Source: Salvelinus alpinus (taxonomy: Eukaryota; Chordata; Actinopteri; Salmoniformes; Salmonidae). Taken from it: a stretch of DNA of 64,000 nucleotides. A model generated the notes under the pieces. It was not told the origin of the DNA, searched no databases, and was given only the letters and a program-made list of their open reading frames with translations. A program made the translations under genes and the position numbers. Positions 22,651 to 34,932 of the stretch are shown here, piece after piece; position 1 is the stretch's first letter; every line of letters starts with the position of its first letter. The stretch spans positions 25,878,038-25,942,037 of the forward strand of contig NC_092090.1 in assembly GCF_045679555.1 (NCBI RefSeq). Reading direction: 5' to 3'.

Positions 22651-22803
22651 TGAGTGTGTGTGTGTGTGTGTGTGTATGTGTGTATGTGTGTGTGATTGAG
22701 TGAGTGTATGTGTGTGTGTGAGTGTGTATATGTGCGTGTGTGTGAGAGTGTGTGAGTGTGTGTATGAGTGTGAGAGTGTGTGTGTGCGTGTGTGTGTGAG
22801 TGT
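22651..22803. repeat. Imperfect TG-rich microsatellite
   Basis: Compound (TG)n with TATG, GAGTG and GCG interruptions over about 150 bp. The apparent open frame on the minus strand (HTHTH...) is repeat-encoded. Confidence 0.9.
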
Positions 22804-23010
22804 GTAGGCTGCCTGGGCCTGGCAGAGGACTCTGGAGGCTGTGCTGTAAAGCTATCATCAGTGGTGGTGTCAGGGATTTGTAGCTTGTCACTGAGAGAGC
22901 TTCCTGTGACTCTGGGAAAGAACTGCTTATGGAGAGCCTTGCTCAGTGCAGTGTGTGTGTGTGTTTACTTTGTCCTTGAGGTATCTGGCTGTCTCTACGT
23001 AAGGTTGTTG

Positions 23011-23133
<123 letters not shown>

Positions 23134-23422
23134 GACTGGAAGTTGGTATATGTCATATAGCGTCTTTACTTCATAGGGCCTCTGGCTGTCTTTGTGTGTT
23201 TGTTTTCAGAGGGTGTATACAGTACATGTCTATATTTGGTGTGCCAGTGCTTCTGTGGTGTCATTGTGTGTGTGTATCTCCGTAAATTTCCGAACGTTCA
23301 TGTTTGGGCATGCCGCATATGTTCAATCTATTTTTGTCCAAACATCGTGTGCAGTGCATGTCCTTATTGGCCAAGTGTAGCTGCATCTCTGTTGCTATTC
23401 ATGTGGTTGTGTATGTGTGGTC

Positions 23423-23607
23423 CAGAGGAGGCTGGTGGAAGGTGCTATAGGAGGACAGGCTCATTGCGATGGCTGGAATGGAATCAATAGAACGGATCAA
23501 ACATGTGGTTTCCAACTGACTGAGCTGTTTGATAACGTTCAATTTATTCCATTCTAGACATTACCATGAGCCTGTCCTCCTATAGCTCCTCCCACCAGCC
23601 TCCTCTG
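23423..23607. mobile_element. 185-bp palindromic MITE-like element, second family
   Basis: Ends are CAGAGGAGGCTGGTGG and CCACCAGCCTCCTCTG. They match over 16 bp in inverted orientation, and further inward 'TATAGGAGGACAGGCTCAT' pairs with 'ATGAGCCTGTCCTCCTATA'. The family is distinct from the TATAGTGCACTA family. It is non-coding and resembles an abundant salmonid short repeat. Confidence 0.8.
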
Positions 23608-24569
23608 GTGTGTTCTCTTCTAAGATGGCTGCTGGCTCTGGAATGAACTTTCCCCCACGGCAGAGGGCCAGCAGCAGCCAGGAAGGAGAAGTGCATCATG
23701 GTCCAGCTCTCTGGACCACTGAGGAAGGCAGGGAGACGCTTCTCATTGCTGTCACTCCTATTACCCTTCACACTACAGCTACGGCTGTTAACACTATAGG
23801 AGGCATGGTACATATTAAAGTTTTTGCTATCTTTTACTTTTTGAATGTACATATTTCAGAGAATCTACGGAACGTGATAAATTACAGGAGTATATTGATG
23901 GAATCAGTTACTGTATCTACATTTAGGTAAAACAGACATATAAAATTGTCACTTTTCTCCTCAAAGACATGAATTATATCGTATCCTTCTTTGAAGGTGA
24001 ATCTCATGGGGTGAGCTGTTTACCTCTGTCCTCTGTCCAGTACTTCCATCAGGAGTATGATGAGTTGGGATGAGTGGAGGTAGTTCAGTGCAGTCTGGCC
24101 AGGGCTGGGTCTCGTTGGTTTGCTGTGCCTACTGAACTAAACTCCCTATTCCTCTGCAGCTGCCTCTGCTCCACTGAGAGAGAGTGGGCCCCATCTGGTC
24201 CTGGTTGAGGGTGGTTAAGTGAGAAGTGGTGCCAATATAAATAGCTGTGCATGATGTTTGTTTGCATAAATAGTTTTGAAAGGCTTCACTAGGAGTTTTG
24301 GGGCAGATTACCAAGGAAAAGTGGCGAGCCGCCTGAGGGGAAATAATCCTCGCTTGAGCTGACAGTTAGATTTGAGACTCTTCTTTTTTCAGAAATATTG
24401 TTTTGGGTTTCTTCATTCGTCTGGTTCCAGGAAGAGATGGAGCGTGAACTCTTTAGAAGAGGCTGTGTGTGTTTAGAATGTGGGACGTGACAATAGACAC
24501 TGATCGACTCATTCTCTTCTCATGCAGTGAGGCAGTGTTTGCTTCAATAACATCACTGATGTACTTTAA
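23608..24569. other. Intergenic, no feature seen
   Basis: Mixed DNA without recognised genes or repeats. Short frames at 23610-23930 and 24085-24314 show no domain. Confidence 0.35.
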
Positions 24570-25610
24570 AAACCTCTTATTAAGGATCCGACACTTTTTT
24601 TCAATTTTCACCTAAAATGACATACCCAAATCTAACTGCCTGTAGCTCAGGACCTGAAGCAAGGATATGCATATTCAAATCAAAAATCATTATACTTTAT
24701 TTGTCACATGCGCCGAGTAAAACAAGTGTAGACCTTACCGTGAAATGCTTACTTACAAGCCCTTAAACAATAGTGCAGTTCAAGAAGAGTTAACAAAGTA
24801 TTTACCAAATAAACTAAAGTAAAAAATAAGGGGTGAGGTGACTATGCATAGATAATAAACAGGGAATAGCAGCAGTGTACAAAACAAATGGGGGGGGGGG
24901 GGGGGGGCGTCAATGTAATAGTCCAGTGGCCATTTGATTAACTGTTCAGCAGTCTTATGGCTTGGGGGTAGAAGCTGTTGAGGAGCCTTTTAGTCCTCGA
25001 CTTGGCGTTCCGGTACCACTCACCCATGCCAAATCTTTTCAGTCTCCTAAGGGGAGACTAATACCATTTCTTGATACCATTTGAAAGGAAACACTTTGAA
25101 GTTTGTGGAAATGTGAAATTAATGTAGGAGAATATAACACATTAGATCTGATAAAATATATATATTTTTATATATATTACCATCATCTTTGAAATGCAAG
25201 AGAAAGGCTGTAATGCATTATTCCAGCCCAGGCACAATTTAGATTTTAGACACTAGATGGCAGCAGTGTATGTGCAAAATTTTAGACTGATCCAATGAAC
25301 CATTGCATATCTGTTCAAAATGTTGTATCAAGACTGCCCAAGTGTCCCTAATTGGGTTATTAATACATTTTCAAGTTTATAATTGTGCACTCTCCTCAAA
25401 CAATAGCATGGTATTCTTTCACTGTAATAGCTACTGTAAATTGGACAGTGCAGTTAAATTAACAAGAATTTAAGCTTTCTACCCATATCAGATAAGTCTA
25501 TGTTCTGGGATTTTTTTTTGTTACTTACTACCTCATGCTAATTCCATTAGCCTACGTCAGCTCAACCGTCCCGTGGGGGACACCGATCCTGTAGAGGTAC
25601 TTTAACACAT
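24570..25610. mobile_element. Unclassified salmonid interspersed repeat, split by a LINE tail
   Basis: The outer parts (24570-24676 and 25081-25610) read as one continuous repeat once the LINE fragment is removed: 'GGATATGCATATTC' joins 'TTGATACCATTTGAAAGG'. Features include 'CACTAGATGGCAGCAGTGTA' and 'TTAGCCTACGTCAGCTCAAC'. I recognise it as a dispersed, non-coding salmonid repeat but cannot name its family with confidence. Confidence 0.6.
24677..25080 (-). mobile_element. Rex1/CR1-like LINE 3' end, truncated
   Basis: Begins 'AAATCAAAAATCATTATACT' and continues 'TTATTTGTCACATGCGCCGA', the 3' terminus of the same LINE group found at 59623-61846, in the same orientation. It contains an 18-base G run at 24890-24907. 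No coding capacity remains. It is inserted inside another repeat, so it is the younger element. Confidence 0.8.
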
Positions 25611-26089
25611 GCTAGAAACATCCATAAAAAAGGTTAGGGTAATGTAAGAAAAAAAATATTTTCCTAAAAGAGAGTTCAGGTCCCTTCTTTTCCCTTTGAT
25701 TTTGGTTTTGAGGTTAAAGACACACCAAAGGAAAGAAAACACAGAGTTATGTAGTGATGTGAATTAGGCTTGTGTTACACAGGAGAAACATGTTGGCAGA
25801 GTTATCTAGTGATGTGAATTAGGCTTGAGTTACATAGGAGAAACACGCAGGCAGAGATTTATCTTCCATTATCACGACACACATTTTTGTTTTGATTTTT
25901 CGTTGTGGTTTTGAAAAAAGTACAAGACACCCAATTGGTAGTCATCATCACTTTACTGTGGTTATTTTACAGGTCTGAGAAAACTGACCTGACTGCTTTC
26001 ATGTGCAGGTAAGTGTGCCGGCTCAGGGCTAACTGCTACCAGACCAACAGAGTCCTGTGTAGGCCCTATGTAGACACCCAAGCTCCACC
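25611..26089. other. Intergenic with a diverged short duplication
   Basis: 'GTTATGTAGTGATGTGAATT' (25747) and 'GTTATCTAGTGATGTGAATT' (25800) begin two adjacent copies of about 53 bp. No gene seen. Confidence 0.4.
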
Positions 26090-27525
26090 CCCAGCATCAG
26101 CCTTAAACCCCAGCCCCAGCCCTCTATCCAAGCCCTGTCCTCAGCCCCAGCCCCAGGCCTAAACACCAGCCCCAGCCCTATACCTCAGCCATGTCCTCAG
26201 CCCCAGCCCTGTCCTCACCTCCAGCCCTATACTCAGCCCCAACACTATACCCCAGCCCTATACTCAGCCCCAGCCCTATATTCAGCCCCAGCACTATACT
26301 CAGCCCCAGCACTATACTCAGCCCCAGCCCTGTCCTCACCTCCAGCCCTATACTCAGTTCAGCCCTACACTCAGCCCAGCCCTATACTCAGCCCCAGCAC
26401 TATACTCAGCCCCAGCCCTGTCCTCACCTCCAGCCCTATACTCAGTTCAGCCCTATACTCAGCCCAGCCCTATACTCAGCCCCAGCACTATACTCAGCCC
26501 TAGCCCTATACTCAGCCCCAGACCTAGGCCTAAACACCAGCCCCAGCCCCCAGCCCTATACCTCAGCCATGTCCTCAGCCCCAGCTCTGTCCTCACCTCC
26601 AGCCCTATACTCAGCCCCAGCCCTATACTCATCCCCAGCCCTATACTCAGCCCCAGCACTATACTCATCCCCAGCCCTGTCCTCACCTCCAGCCCTATAC
26701 TCAGTCCAGCCCTATACTCAGCCCAGCCCTATACTCAGCCCCAGCACTATACTCAGCCCCAGATCTATACTCAGCCCCAGCACTATACTCAGCCCCAGCC
26801 CTGTCCTCACCTTCAGCCCTATACTCGGTCCAGCCCTATACTCGGCCCAGCCCTATACTCAGCCCCAGCACTATACTCAGCCCTAGCCCTATACTCAGCC
26901 CCAGACCTATACCCCAGCCCCAACACTATACTCAGCCCCAGCCCTGTCCTCACCTCCAGCCCTATACTCAGCCCCAGCTCTATACTCAGCCCCAGCACTA
27001 TACTCAGCCCAGCCCTATACTCAGGCCCAGCACTATACTCAGCCCTAGCCCTATACTCAGCCTCAGACCTATACCCCAGCCCCAGCACTATACTCATCCC
27101 GACACTATACTCAGCCCCAGCCCTGTCCTCACCTCCAGCCCTATACTCAGCCTAGCCCTATACTCAGCCCTACCCTATATTCAGCCCCAGACCTATACCC
27201 CAGCCCCATCACTATACGCAGTCCTAGCCCTATACTTAGCCCCAGCCCTACACTCAACCCCAGGCCTATACCCAAGCCCTGTCCTCAGCCCTAGAGTATA
27301 CCCCAGCCCTAGAGTATACCCCAGCCCTGTCCTCAGCCCCAGTGCTATACTCCAGCCCTATACCCCAGCCCTGTCCTCAGCCCCAGTGCTATACTCCAGC
27401 CCTGTCCTCAGCCCCAGTGCTATACTCCAGCCCTATACCCCAGCCCTGTCCTCAGCCCCAGTGATATACTCCAGCCCTATACCCCAGCCCTGTCCTTAGC
27501 CCCAGTGCTATACCCCAGCCATCCC
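26090..27525. repeat. Degenerate CAGCCCTATACTCAGCCC minisatellite
   Basis: C-rich array of short blocks such as 'CAGCCCTATACTCAGCCC' and 'CAGCACTATACTCAGCCC', with 'TGTCCTCACCTCCAGCCC' recurring at longer intervals. Open frames on both strands (LYSAP-type and GLSIGLG-type cycles) are repeat-encoded, with no flanking domain. The 3' part after about 27290 switches to a 'CAGTGCTATACTCCAGCC' variant. Confidence 0.9.
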
Positions 27526-28920
27526 CCAGCAGGATGAAACAGCATTTCCACCAATGACAGTTGAATCGGCCAGGCCTCTGGTTCTGGTTTGCTGCACACA
27601 GGCACAGGAGGTTCCTCTATGGTTGACTTCAAACTCAATCCAGATGGTGCTAAAAATATTCCCTCCTCTGCTCCTCCACACATTTGTTCCTCTTCGTCTC
27701 CTGCTTGTCTCCCCCCACGTCATGTCAACCCACAGAATTTAATGATGCTTTATTTCCATGTTTTTTGACAAAGACCTGACTTCCTGCTCTTGTCCCCCTT
27801 ATAAGCTAATGGGTCTGGTCTTTAGGATCTTTACCCACTTGTGTCTGACATGATCACCATTCCTCTCCGAGACAACCTGATCTGCTGCCTATAGTAGTCT
27901 GTGATTTATATCATGGCTGACATCTGGGATGAGCTAATCACATGTGCTCTGCTCAACTGGCATGACTTGGAAACGAATCCTGAATTTCTGAGGATTTTAC
28001 GTCTACCAGTACAGTTTTATTGTTACTAAATGAGTCACTCTAAACCTCATGCTTTAAAATGTTCAGACAAAAGTGAGAACTTCTTGCCATAAAATGACAC
28101 CAGTTTGCATATCCCTCCACATGCCCAATTTGTCTAGGTGGAGGTTAGCAGGGAGAATAGGCCAATTCTGTCTAATTCTGAACAGAATACTGGCATGGTT
28201 CTATGCTAATGAAATCCAGCAGGACTGTCATTCCTTTGTCTCAGAACAATGTTATGCATTTTCCCTTCCCCAGTCTCTGCTACAGTTCAGTCAGATTGCC
28301 ACTTGGACATGGTTATTTCATTTCAGTTACATTTTTCCATTCAAATCACATGCACTATCTACAACAAGGCCTGACCAAAGTTATTTCCCTCCCTCCACTG
28401 TTTGTCAAATCTGGATCTGCCTAAAATGGAGGGCTCCTTTAAATCCATCCAACTTAGAAGCAGATGTTACGTAGCTGCCAACATCAAAAGGTCTTGCTAA
28501 ATGTAAGAAAGGTGAAATCATATACCTTTGATGTCGAGGTTGCTGGTTATTGTAAAGTAGTTTCTGAACATCGGTTTCTAGCCTGAACCCTGACCTTGGC
28601 CTCACAGCGAATACATCATCAGATTTCAAAACCAGCTTCAGCTTTTGGTTGTTAGTGCTAATTTCTGATTTGCAGATTGTCAAGCTTACTTTGGAGAGAG
28701 CAGGGGTTGGATCGGATCTCAAGCCCCCCCCGCCTCTATTTGCAATGGCTGTATCCAAATAAGAGGGGTCTTCTTGAAATGCAATACCGCTGCTTTTAAC
28801 ATGTTATTCTGTTCAAGATATTTTTCTCTTCTGAAGTTAAGAGATCTAGATTGTAGACATTTCTGTCCATTTATCTCAAGGATAGGAGCATATTAGTAGA
28901 CAACTCTTGGGTGGACAGAT
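27526..28920. other. Intergenic, no gene seen
   Basis: Non-repetitive DNA. A 133-codon plus frame (28073-28474) and a 117-codon minus frame (28405-28758) have no recognisable domain and ordinary composition. I regard them as chance frames. Confidence 0.35.
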
Positions 28921-29180
28921 ATAGAGAAGGAGAGAGAGCGAGAGAGAGAGAGAGAGAAATAGAAGGAGGGAGGAGAGAGAGGAGGGAGGGAGAGAGAAGG
29001 AGGGAGGAGAGAGAGAACGAGGGAGAGAGTGAGAAAAGGAGGGAGAGAGAGAGAGAATGAGGGAGGGAGAGAGAGAGAAGGAGGGAGAGAGAGAGAGAGC
29101 GAAGGAGAGACGAGGAAGAGAGAGAGGTAGGGAGAGAGAAGAAAAGATGAATGGAGAGAGGGAGAGAGGTACAAGGGAGA
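28921..29180. repeat. GA-rich purine tract
   Basis: About 260 bp made almost only of A and G on the plus strand, in GAGA and GGAGGGA blocks. Mirror-like purine tracts can adopt triplex DNA. The long S/L-rich minus frame is a shadow. Confidence 0.9.
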
Positions 29181-29690
29181 GTACCTAGCATTCCTCTGAA
29201 ATATATGGTGAATGAAGTTCCTTCAACAAGTGTCATGTTTACCAAGCTCATGGGAAAACAAGCAGACACAGTCTGAGTCAGTGGAGGTTGTAGAACACCT
29301 CTTTGGTACCCTGCTTAAATTCCAAGTGTCAAACACCACTGTCACCCAGAGGTGTTGAGAGTAAACAGATAGTTACCTTGGGGCTACTTGGTAGGGGGAA
29401 CACGACACACACCCATGATGTAGACATGTTTCACCATAACACGCATCACACAGACAGACTGGGACATTTTCTAAAAGAATCGTACAGCAACAGAAAATGT
29501 GAATTATTATGTTGATTATAATTAATGGACATTTGTGAAGGGGTTGATACATTGTTCGTTAGGGCAAACCAAGTCTGAAATTTCAAAGTGGAAATGACTC
29601 CTTTTTAAAACTCAAATACGCTACAAATGTGCATTTCCTGCTGTGCAGGAAAATCCTCAGCAACAAAAGACTGTATCACCAGGGCTGTGT
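29181..29690. other. Intergenic, no feature seen
   Basis: Non-repetitive mixed DNA. No gene or known element recognised. Confidence 0.35.
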
Positions 29691-29796
29691 TGCAAATAGC
29701 ACCCTATTCCCTATGTAATACATCCCTTTTGACCAGAGCCCTGTGGGCCCTGTAGTGCGTTACATATTGCACAGGGTGTTATTTGGGGTTCTAGCA
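29691..29796. mobile_element. Palindromic MITE-like element (copy 4, diverged)
   Basis: 'AGCACCCTATTCCCTATGTA' and the inverted 'ATTGCACAGGGTGTTATTTG' frame a 'TTTGACCAGAGCCC' core. The arms are more diverged than in the copy at 19747. Confidence 0.7.
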
Positions 29797-30256
29797 GAAA
29801 GTGGAGGCAGGAGCTAGCTGGTAACACTATGTCCTGTGTTCTGCTGTGTTCTGCACATGGCTCCCCTGTGTCTATGTCGGATCTTACCATGGACTTTTTA
29901 CTTGACTGAGATTTATTTTCTATGCTGACTACAGTCTGTCTATGTCTCTCCTTGGTGGGATGCTGTTCAGTATGTCTGGAGCGTTCATGGTGTGCTGACT
30001 GTGGTACGGTGTGTGTGTGTGTCTCTCTGTGCATGGTACATGTGTGTATGTGTGAGCGTGTTTGACCTCTGTCAATGTGAGTGCAGAGGCAGAGGGAGAG
30101 GAGAGCTGCACCACTGTGCTGTGCGGTCCTCTAATCTGTTCACTTAGCCCGGGCTTTGGAGCTTGCTGTGCTTCACTACATCTCAAGCTCCCTCATCACA
30201 AACTCCTGGCACTGACCCCACTCAGCCCAGAGACTCTGTGTGCTTTATACTGGCCT
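29797..30256. other. Intergenic lead-in to the 62-bp array
   Basis: Mixed DNA with a short TG run near 30009. No gene recognised. The 107-codon minus frame (29711-30034) has no domain. Confidence 0.35.
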
Positions 30257-31558
30257 GGCCTCTGTGTGGGTTCAGCCAGACTAGACTGTCTCTGTGTATG
30301 TTTAGTTTAGCCTTGCCTGGCCTCAGTGTGGGTTCAGCCAGACTAGACTGTCTCTGTGTATGTTTAGTTTAATCTTGCCTGGCCTCAGTGTGGGTTCAGC
30401 CAGACTAGACTGTCTCTGTGTATGTTTAGTTGAGCCTTGCCTGGCCTCTGTGTGGGTTCAGCCAGACTAGACTGTCTCTGTGTATGTTTAGTTTAGCCTT
30501 GCCTGGCCTCAGTGTGGGTTCAGCCAGACTAGACTGTCTCTGTGTATGTTTAGTTTAATCTTGCCTGGCCTCAGTGTGGGTTCAGCCAGACTAGACTGTC
30601 TCTGTGTATGTTTAGTTTAGCCTTGCCTGGCCTCTGTGTGGGTTCAGCCAGACTAGACTGTCTCTGTGTATGTTTAGTTTAGCCTTGCCTGGCCTCTGTG
30701 TGGGTTCAGCCAGACTAGACTGTCTCTGTGTATGTTTAGTTTAGCCTTGCCTGGCCTCTGTGTGGGTTCAGCCAGACTAGACTGTCTCTGTGTATGTTTA
30801 GTTTAGCCTTGCCTGGCCTCTGTGTGGGTTCAGCCAGACTAGACTGTCTCTGTGTATGTTTAGTTTAGCCTTGCCTGGCCTCTGTGTGGGTTCAGCCAGA
30901 CTAGACTGTCTCTGTGTATGTTTAGTTTAGCCTTGCCTGGCCTCTGTGTGGGTTCAGCCAGACTAGACTGTCTCTGTGTATGTTTAGTTTAGCCTTGCCT
31001 GGCCTCAGTGTGGGTTCAGCCAGACTAGACTGTCTCTGTGTATGTTTAGTTTAGCCTTGCCTGGCCTCTGTGTGGGTTCAGCCAGACTAGACTGTCTCTG
31101 TGTATGTTTAGTTTAGCCTTGCCTGGCCTCTGTGTGGGTTCAGCCAGACTAGACTGTCTCTGTGTATGTTTAGTTTAGCCTTGCCTGGCCTCTGTGTGGG
31201 TTCAGCCAGACTAGACTGTCTCTGTGTATGTTTAGTTTAGCCTTGCCTGGCCTCAGTGTGGGTTCAGCCAGACTAGACTGTCTCTGTGTATGTTTAGTTT
31301 AGCCTTGCCTGGCCTCAGTGTGGGTTCAGCCAGACTAGACTGTCTCTGTGTATGTTTAGCCTGGCCTGGCCTCAGTGTGGGTTCAGCCAGACTAGACTGT
31401 CTCTGTGTATGTTTAGTTTAGCCTTGCCTGGCCTCAGTGTGGGTTCAGCCAGACTAGACTGTCTCTGTGTATGTTTAGTTTAGCCTTGCCTGGCCTCTGT
31501 GTGTGTTCAGCTAGACTAGACTGTCTCTGTGTGTGTTTAGCCTGGCCTGGCCTCTATT
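30257..31558. repeat. 62-bp minisatellite, about 21 units
   Basis: Unit: 'GGCCTCTGTGTGGGTTCAGC', 'CAGACTAGACTGTCTCTGTG', then 'TATGTTTAGTTTAGCCTTGC' and 'CT', 62 bp by direct count (unit starts at 30257, 30319, 30381). Units differ by very few substitutions (TCTG/TCAG, AGCC/ATCC). One unit near 31357 and the terminal one are shortened to 'TGTTTAGCCTGGCCTGG'. The period is not a multiple of 3 and there is no sustained frame. Confidence 0.95.
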
Positions 31559-34104
31559 CACTGTGAATCAGTCCACTCTTGGTTCTGTATTTTGTTCATG
31601 AGTCTAACAGAGATCCACATGTTCATTTGATTGAGTCACACATACTGTATGTATGTACAGTTTTATGAACACTAGCCACAGTATAACATTTTTGGATTGT
31701 ATTTTATGGGTTGTAATATGGCTGGAACTTCAATCTGTGAAATGAGCAACAGACTTGAATCTGAGTTTTACCCAGTGTAGGAGTACTGACCAGTGTGTTA
31801 CTCTGTGGTTTCATCACATGGGGAGAATCAATCTGAAAATCCCATTATTTCCGTCTGGTCTGGTCAGCAGTGTGTTGCATGTGTAGTTTGTTCTCTGCTG
31901 CTGGGGAATTACTTCCTCCTCCCATCCACCCTCCCTCATCGCAGAAAAGGCCTCCACATGATCAATAAGTAAAGGGCAGCGCAATTCTAAGATGTAAAGA
32001 TTTTTCTTTAGAGGACTGGGCCTCCAGTCTGAGATTACAGAGCATCTCTTCGTTAGGCTGATGGGGCAGAGGAGAGGACAGATGAAGCCTTACAGAAGAA
32101 CTAGGAAGGAGATCCCATCCCAGCCTGTGAATATTTTACACCACAGTGGACCGAGAGAAACCTACCCACCTTGTGTACTACAACAGTCTTTAATTCATCA
32201 AAGCAGGCCTTTACATGAAAGGGCTGGTTAAACTTTGATGGAGGGTGAATAAGGAGAGATGTGTAGACAGATGGTTAGAAAGGCAGACAGACAGACACAT
32301 ACAGACAGATTGACAGGCAGACAGGCAGACAGACTGACAGACATAGACACATTTTTGAAAACTCTCATATTGGCTGGTCTGGTCAGAAATTCATGATGTT
32401 TTGAACATCATCACTTGAACATGAATGGTCAGGACGGTAGATAGTGACGATCAATGACTCTTGTGGTAATTGTTGGGGTTATCATTAATATCCTACGGTC
32501 CATGTTCCTGTAGTTATCGTTGTGTTAACTGAGATATAGACAGCCATTCCTCAGATGTTTCACTGACAGGTATGTCAGACTCACAGCCCAGAGGATTGTG
32601 GAAACCAACTACATGTCTCTCACTCATTTCACTAATTATGCAAGAGCCTCAATCACTTACTCAATTTGACATTTTAATATCAATAAAGTACTGAGGACTT
32701 GAAGTACTTTCCCCCTCGATACACTTGACTCGGTGAGTTTATCAATCATGTTAAAAGTCTATGGAAATAGTGTAATAAAGGCCTCTGAGCCTGTGGATCC
32801 CTGTTTCTTCTTTTCTTTTAGCTGTCAGATAGCAGTAGATGTTACTGAGGAAGTGTGTCTTCCTTTGAACCTGAATCGAAGGTAACCTGAAACAATGCAC
32901 TTGGTGCACAGTAGACAGGACTAATGATGAGATGGTTTAATCTTGAAGTGTCAAATAGCCCCATTTTGTGTCCTGTGTGTGTGCGCGTGTGTGTGCGCGT
33001 GTGTGCGTGTGCATATGTCTTTGCAAGTATGCATGTATGCCTGCGTGTGCTTCCGTATGTGTTTCCGACCATTGGTGGATAGTCATTGGGGACAGAGCTG
33101 GGTCTGAGGCTGAGACAGTAGCCTCATAGCCCCTGGTCTCCCTTAGGGTGTGGGGGTCCTTGCCCCAGGCTTATCACTTCACACGCTGCTAGCTCTGACT
33201 GGCGCTTCCTGAACCCCCCCACCCTCCTTCTCATCCCCCCGTCACGCCTCTTCCTCATTGGGCTGTCTGCACGCTGGTTTGGTGTGTGTGTTTGGGGGTG
33301 CTCCCTCCATGCAGGATGCAGGGTCTGTGTTCCAACTGTGGTCAGATAGCAGGGCTGTGATAACCTCTGCCGTGTATGATAACCTCTACTGAGTTCTGCC
33401 CCGCCAGCTGACATGGACCAGATGTCATTCTGACCCTATCTCCTTGGGAACGGGGAAAGGGAACAGGAAAGACGGGGGGCTAACTGTCAACATTGGACGG
33501 TCCCTGGGAAGGTGTGATGTGATGCTGCAAAACACACATATGAGCTGAGGTAAATGACTGGAAGATGTAGTGAGGCAGGCATTTTGAGCTGCTAGTCTGT
33601 TTTTGTGACTTTGCCAATGGCAGTGGTGTTGTTGAAACATTTTATATTATAAACTCTTAACCCTAACAAGGTATTTGAAAACATTTACCCACCCTCTCCC
33701 CCCAGCCATATTACCCACAATATCAGAATGAATGTCTTTGGAGAAGGCATGGCCGCCACTTCTAACCCCCCTCACACACCAGCCTCCTGCGGCGCAGGGC
33801 CTCATAGAGGGGACCTTAGTGCTGTGATCTCATTGTCATTCTGACCCAATGGTGAGAAGAGGAGGCACAGCGCCTTCCCAATGCAGGACAGACAGGTCAC
33901 CCTCAACACACACACACTGGACCGAGCAAGGCTCTCCACACAGTCAGGCCAGTCAGGAGATGTGGATGTTGGGAGACAGAGGCCAGTGGCCTCCCCTGAC
34001 CCACACTTCCTCCAGGGAGATAGCCAGACCTCTGGTAACTGTCAGGGTGTCTTCCAGACCTCCACACCAGACCCCTGAAATGCCTGCCACGGTGGGAATC
34101 CTGC
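31559..34104. other. Intergenic with minor microsatellites
   Basis: About 2.5 kb without a recognised gene. It contains a GACA/GGCA tract near 32282-32345 and a GTGTGCGC tract near 32975-33015. Frames such as minus 33124-33414 have no domain. Confidence 0.4.
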
Positions 34105-34108
34105 CTTT

Positions 34109-34171
<63 letters not shown>
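34105..34171. repeat. (TTTC)n microsatellite
   Basis: About 16 TTTC units, directly abutting the 30-bp array. TTTCTTTCTC is also part of the 30-bp unit, so the two are probably related. Confidence 0.95.
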
Positions 34172-34771
34172 CCACACACAACCCTCCTGCTTTCTTTCTC
34201 TTTCCACACAACCCTCCTGCTTGCTTTCTCTTTCCACACAACCCTCCTGCTTTCTTTCTCTTTCCACACAACCCTCCTGCTTTCTTTCTCTTTCCACACA
34301 ACCCTCCTGCTTTCTTTCTCTCTCCACACAACCCTCCTGCTTTCTTTCTCTCTCCACACAACCCTCCTGCTTTCTTTCTCTTTCCACACAACCCTCCTGC
34401 TTTCTTTCTCTCTCCACACAACCCTCCTGCTTTCTTTCTCTTTCCACACAACCCTCCTGCTTTCTTTCTCTCTCCACACAACCTTCCTGCTTTCTTTCTC
34501 TTTCCACACAACCCTCCTGCTTTCTTTCTCTCTCCACACAACCCTCCTGCTTTCTTTCTCTTTCCACACAACCCTCCTGCTTTCTTTCTCTTTCCACACA
34601 ACCCTCCTGCTTTCTTTCTCTCTCCACACAACCCTCCTGCTTTCTTTCTCTTTCCACACAACCCTCCTGCTTTCTTTCTCTTTCCACACAACCCTCCTGC
34701 TTTCTCTCTCTCTCCACACAACCCTCCTGCTTTCTCTCTCTCTCCACACAACCCTCCTGCTTTCTTTCTCT
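34172..34771. repeat. 30-bp polypyrimidine minisatellite, 20 units
   Basis: Twenty in-register copies of a 30-bp unit ('CACACAACCCTCCTGC' plus 'TTTCTTTCTCTTTC'). They differ almost only at one T/C site, with rare changes elsewhere. Since 30 is a multiple of 3, a 323-codon plus frame (STQPSCFLSL cycles) and long minus frames stay open, but there is no non-repeat domain, so I do not call a gene. Confidence 0.95.
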
Positions 34772-34833
34772 TCCCGCTGCTGCTTTCCCCTCAGTCGAGA
34801 TGAATGAAAACCAGGCCTGAGGGGAAAGAGTGT

Positions 34834-34932
34834 TCCTCCTCCTCATCTTCCCCTTCCTCTTCCTCCTCCTCATCTTCCCCTTCCTCCCCCTCTTCCTCTT
34901 CCTCTTTCTCTTTCTCCTCCTCCTCCTCCTCA
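34834..34932. repeat. CCT/CTT pyrimidine tract
   Basis: About 100 bp of TCCTCC, TCTTCC and TCTTTC blocks, 60 bp beyond the 30-bp array. This extends the pyrimidine-rich domain to about 830 bp. Confidence 0.9.

Noticed and set aside
26191..27097. LYSAP-type protein of 231 codons
   Set aside because: Entirely within a degenerate C-rich minisatellite, without a non-repeat part.
28073..28758. Two overlapping frames of 117-133 codons on opposite strands
   Set aside because: No domain, no splice partners and ordinary composition; chance frames in non-repeat DNA.
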